Shown: one piece after another, positions 61,520 to 64,000 of the stretch
How positions within the stretch are numbered: position 1 is the first letter of the stretch
Layout: each line of letters starts with the position of its first letter
Assembly (NCBI RefSeq): GCF_030053415.1
Contig: NZ_JASGBJ010000002.1
Span: 310,001-374,000, forward strand
Source: Marinobacter sp. CHS3-4
Lineage (GTDB): Bacteria; Pseudomonadota; Gammaproteobacteria; Pseudomonadales; Oleiphilaceae
Direction: 5' to 3'
DNA: 64,000 nt
The notes under the pieces: model-generated
The model's database searches: none
Told to the model about the DNA's origin: nothing
The model's input: only the letters and a program-made list of their open reading frames with translations
Program-made: the position numbers and the translations under genes

Positions 61520-61542
61520 GGTACTGCCTCCGTTCTGTGGTA

Positions 61543-62637
61543 TCAGGACTGGCCGATGTCAGGCGTTGACACGGTTACGTCGCCGTTCTGGCCCCGGTGT
61601 CTGAGGTAATGATCCATCAGTACGATGGCCATCATCGCTTCGGCGATCGGGGTTGCACGAATGCCCACACAGGGATCATGACGCCCTGTGGTAATCACTT
61701 CCACCGGATTTCCGTCCACATCAATACTGCGGCCTGGAATACGGAGGCTGGAAGTCGGCTTGAGGGCAATACTGGCCAGAATCGGCTGACCGGAGGAAAT
61801 GCCGCCCAGAACGCCGCCGGCCTGGTTCGACAAAAAGCCGTCGGGCGTCAGCTCGTCACGGTGCTCCGTCCCTTTCTGCTCAACGCAGTCAAAACCAGCA
61901 CCAATCTCGACACCCTTTACGGCGTTGATGCTCATCAGCGCGTGAGCCAGATCCGCATCCAGTCGATCAAAAATCGGCTCGCCCAGCCCTGGCGGAACCC
62001 CGTCAGCAACAACATTGATGCGAGCTCCAATGGAATCACCGCTTTTTCGCAGTGCGTCCATATAGTTTTCCATCTCGGACACTTTCGATGCATCCGGGCA
62101 GAAAAACGGATTCTGGTTCACCTGATCCCAGTCAAATTGCTCTGCGCGGATGGGCCCGAGCTGAGACAGATAACCACGAACCTTGATGCCCAGGCGCTGG
62201 TGCAGGTATTTGCGTGCAATGGCGCCTGCCGCCACTCGCATCGCTGTTTCACGGGCTGACGATCGACCACCTCCCCGATAGTCCCGCACGCCATACTTGT
62301 GCATGTAGGTGTAATCCGCGTGGGCAGGCCTGAACTGCGTGGCAATTTTGGAGTAATCCTTGGAGCGCTGATCCGTGTTTTCGATCACCAGGCCTATTGG
62401 CGTGCCTGTGGTTTTTCCTTCGAACACGCCGGACAGAATCCGGACTTCATCGGCCTCCCGCCTCTGGGTGGTGTGTCGCGACGTACCGGGTTTGCGCCGG
62501 TCCAGATCTCCCTGAAGATCAGCTTCAGAAAGTTCAAGCCCGGGAGGGCAACCATCTACGATGCAACCCAGGGCAGCACCATGGCTTTCGCCAAAAGAGG
62601 TTACCGTGAACAATTTTCCAAAGCTGTTTCCAGACAT
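61543..62637 (-). CDS. aroC: Chorismate synthase
   Basis: Last common step of aromatic synthesis, using reduced FMN. It has 364 residues. Signatures are [52 protein letters not shown] and the late [18 protein letters not shown]. It pairs functionally with the DAHP synthase at 33.1 kb and the trp genes. Downstream of prmB by 40 bases, in the common prmB-aroC order. Confidence 0.97.
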   Translation of the reverse strand: MSGNSFGKLFTVTSFGESHGAALGCIVDGCPPGLELSEADLQGDLDRRKPGTSRHTTQRREADEVRILSGVFEGKTTGTPIGLVIENTDQRSKDYSKIATQFRPAHADYTYMHKYGVRDYRGGGRSSARETAMRVAAGAIARKYLHQRLGIKVRGYLSQLGPIRAEQFDWDQVNQNPFFCPDASKVSEMENYMDALRKSGDSIGARINVVADGVPPGLGEPIFDRLDADLAHALMSINAVKGVEIGAGFDCVEQKGTEHRDELTPDGFLSNQAGGVLGGISSGQPILASIALKPTSSLRIPGRSIDVDGNPVEVITTGRHDPCVGIRATPIAEAMMAIVLMDHYLRHRGQNGDVTVSTPDIGQS

Positions 62638-62677
62638 ATCAGTATCTTAAATAGGTTTTATGAGAATCGTGTTTAAG

Positions 62678-63574
62678 TCAGGACCTAACCTGCTCCAGAT
62701 CTTCCGCAGTGAGAAGGAATACCCCGTCACCGCCATGTTCAAATTCGAGCCAGGTAAAGGGAAGATCCGGATACGCTGCTTCCAGAGCTGGCCAGCTATT
62801 ACCTACTTCAACAATCAGCAGTCCGCCGGGATTCAAATGATCGGCAGCCCCGGACAATATTTTATGGGCAATATCCAATCCATCCTCGCCGGCAGCCAGG
62901 CCCAGCTCAGGCTCATGCCTGAATTCGGCTGGCATATCCGCCATATCTTCGGCATCCACGTAAGGCGGATTGCTGATAATCAGATCGTATCGCCCTTCTA
63001 TCCGATCAAATACGTCTGACTGGATGGTGCTGACGCGATCGGACACATCGTGGGTGTCGATATTAATGGCAGCCACCTCCAGCGCATCGGTTGATAGATC
63101 CGACAGATCCACTTCCGCTTCCTCAAATACCAGGGCGGCCCCAATGCCGATGCAGCCACTACCAGTGCACAGATCCAGAATCCGCTCCGGATACCGGTCA
63201 CCAAGCCAGGGTTGTATACCGTTCTGAATCAACTCTCCCAAAGGCGATCTGGGCACCAGCACCCGCTCATCAACAAAGAACGGCAACCCCATAAACCAGG
63301 CCTCTCCGAGAAGATAGGCAAGAGGCACCCGCTGATCGACTCGGCGGGACAGACGCTGAAGTATCAGCTCTTTTTCAGCCTTGGTCAGCCGAGCATCCAG
63401 AAACAGGGTATTGTTCTCGAGCGGCAGGTGTAATGACCGCATGACGAGCTGAACCGCTTCATCCCAGACATTGTCGGTGCCATGACCATAAAACAGCGGT
63501 GACTCTGCAAAACGGGAACACACATAGCGCAGATAATCACGAATGGTCTGGAGATCGTCGGCAACGGCAGTCAC
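62678..63574 (-). CDS. prmB: Ribosomal protein L3 N5-glutamine methyltransferase
   Basis: Methylates the side chain of a glutamine in ribosomal protein L3. It has 298 residues (E. coli 310). An N-terminal helical domain precedes a Rossmann methyltransferase domain with motif [17 protein letters not shown] and the catalytic NPPY in [17 protein letters not shown]. Preference for PrmB over PrmC rests on the [33 protein letters not shown] block and linkage to aroC. Confidence 0.94.
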   Translation of the reverse strand: MTAVADDLQTIRDYLRYVCSRFAESPLFYGHGTDNVWDEAVQLVMRSLHLPLENNTLFLDARLTKAEKELILQRLSRRVDQRVPLAYLLGEAWFMGLPFFVDERVLVPRSPLGELIQNGIQPWLGDRYPERILDLCTGSGCIGIGAALVFEEAEVDLSDLSTDALEVAAINIDTHDVSDRVSTIQSDVFDRIEGRYDLIISNPPYVDAEDMADMPAEFRHEPELGLAAGEDGLDIAHKILSGAADHLNPGGLLIVEVGNSWPALEAAYPDLPFTWLEFEHGGDGVFLLTAEDLEQVRS

Positions 63575-63606
63575 TGAAACGTCCTGTTACTGAAAATTGA
63601 GCGGGG

Positions 63607-63635
63607 ATTATACGCGTTTTCGGTCGCGCCCTACA
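63607..63635 (-). promoter_or_regulatory. prmB: Candidate promoter for prmB-aroC
   Basis: Minus strand perfect TATAAT (63612-63607) with a poor -35 (TGTAGG) 17 bases upstream. It would give a leader of about 27 bases. Confidence 0.5.
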
Positions 63636-63663
63636 GCACCGCGTCTAAACTCAGGGCCAGCGC

Positions 63664-64000
63664 TTAGAGGGCGAGAGGGCCAGAACTGTTTTGATCCTGC
63701 TCGTACCGATCCAACGCCGCAGCCATTCTCTCCCGGCCAAGCTGAATGAGCTCTGGCGCACGGTGATAATCGTAACTGCGGCTGGCATTTTTCGGGACAT
63801 TCACCAGCAAGTCCGGCGGGTATCCGGCAATTTTGTACTGAACCAGGGCACTTTGCATGGTTTCGATGGTCAGGTTCATCACATCGAACTTACCGATACC
63901 CAATTTGTTCCAGTCGATCGTTTCGTAGTCTTCTTTCTTTTTGCTGGCAGGCTTCGACGTTGCTTTTTTCTTTTCGGCCTCTTTCCTTGCGAGGGCATGC
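63664..64000 (-). CDS. Patatin-like phospholipase family protein, C-terminal part only
   Basis: The frame is open to the right edge of the window, so the gene begins outside. The visible 111 residues start with a Lys/Ala/Glu-rich linker (KEAEKKKATSKPASKKKE), then NLTIETMQSALVQYKIAGYPPDLLV and SRSYDYHRAPELIQLGRE. This matches the C-terminal end of bacterial patatin/RssA-type proteins. The catalytic Ser-Asp dyad would be upstream and cannot be checked. The Lys-rich insertion is probably family-variable. Confidence 0.72.
   Translation of the reverse strand, partial: HALARKEAEKKKATSKPASKKKEDYETIDWNKLGIGKFDVMNLTIETMQSALVQYKIAGYPPDLLVNVPKNASRSYDYHRAPELIQLGRERMAAALDRYEQDQNSSGPLAL

Overview
The window looks like chromosome of a gammaproteobacterium close to Marinobacter and the pseudomonads. 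This is inferred from gene content, protein sequence character and gene order; no database search was possible. Base composition is moderately GC-rich and coding density is high. Nearly every gene is a conserved housekeeping gene. I see no prophage, insertion sequence, CRISPR array, rRNA gene or defence island. Two long blocks match the gene order I recall from Pseudomonas aeruginosa. One is nfuA, metH, cysI, sohB, fimL, dnaQ, rnhA, gloB, mltD, yejABEF, fabI. The other is purF, cvpA, dedD, folC, accD, trpF, truA, fimV, asd, leuBDC. A smaller ftsK-lolA-rarA-serS-cobA block is joined directly to the end of metZ.

Layout. 1-3306: end of hemH, then the 5-oxoprolinase genes pxpABC. 3321-5828: tRNA-Ser(TGA), a YccA/BI-1 membrane protein and the tusDCBE sulfur relay used for tRNA 2-thiolation. 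5831-8191: a small membrane protein, a DUF445 protein and nfuA. 8379-14867: metH, two tiny membrane proteins, and an assimilatory sulfite/nitrite reductase with its DUF934 partner. 14902-17508: a YhdH/AcuI-type reductase, sohB and an SCP2 protein. 17593-24264: fimL, dnaQ, rnhA, a methyltransferase, gloB and mltD. 24291-29882: a Yej-type peptide/microcin ABC importer whose binding-protein gene has an in-frame stop. 29965-34192: fabI, a PilZ protein, a DUF1631 protein and DAHP synthase. 34196-41050: cobA, serS, rarA, lolA, ftsK. 41057-51194: metZ, purF, cvpA, dedD, folC, accD, trpA, trpB, trpF, truA. 51299-59383: fimV, asd, leuB, leuD, leuC. 59507-64000: a LysR regulator, an MFS transporter, aroC, prmB and the end of a patatin-like gene.

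Several functions connect. Sulfur metabolism recurs (cysI, cobA for siroheme, metZ, metH, tus genes, nfuA). Amino-acid synthesis is well represented (DAHP synthase, aroC, trpFBA, leuCDB, asd, metZ). FimL and FimV, both polar regulators of type IV pili in pseudomonads, lie about 32 kb apart, with a PilZ protein and a DUF1631 protein between them.

The most useful anomalies are these. The yejA-like gene has a single in-frame TAA inside a segment of unusual composition. The MFS gene downstream of aroC seems to lack any standard start codon and may use AUC behind a perfect Shine-Dalgarno. A terminator hairpin lies inside the 5' end of tusD. Long perfect inverted repeats are built around stop codons, best seen at metH. 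Symmetric operator-like sites lie at the serS, DAHP synthase and leuC promoters. I found no convincing wholly new multi-gene system.
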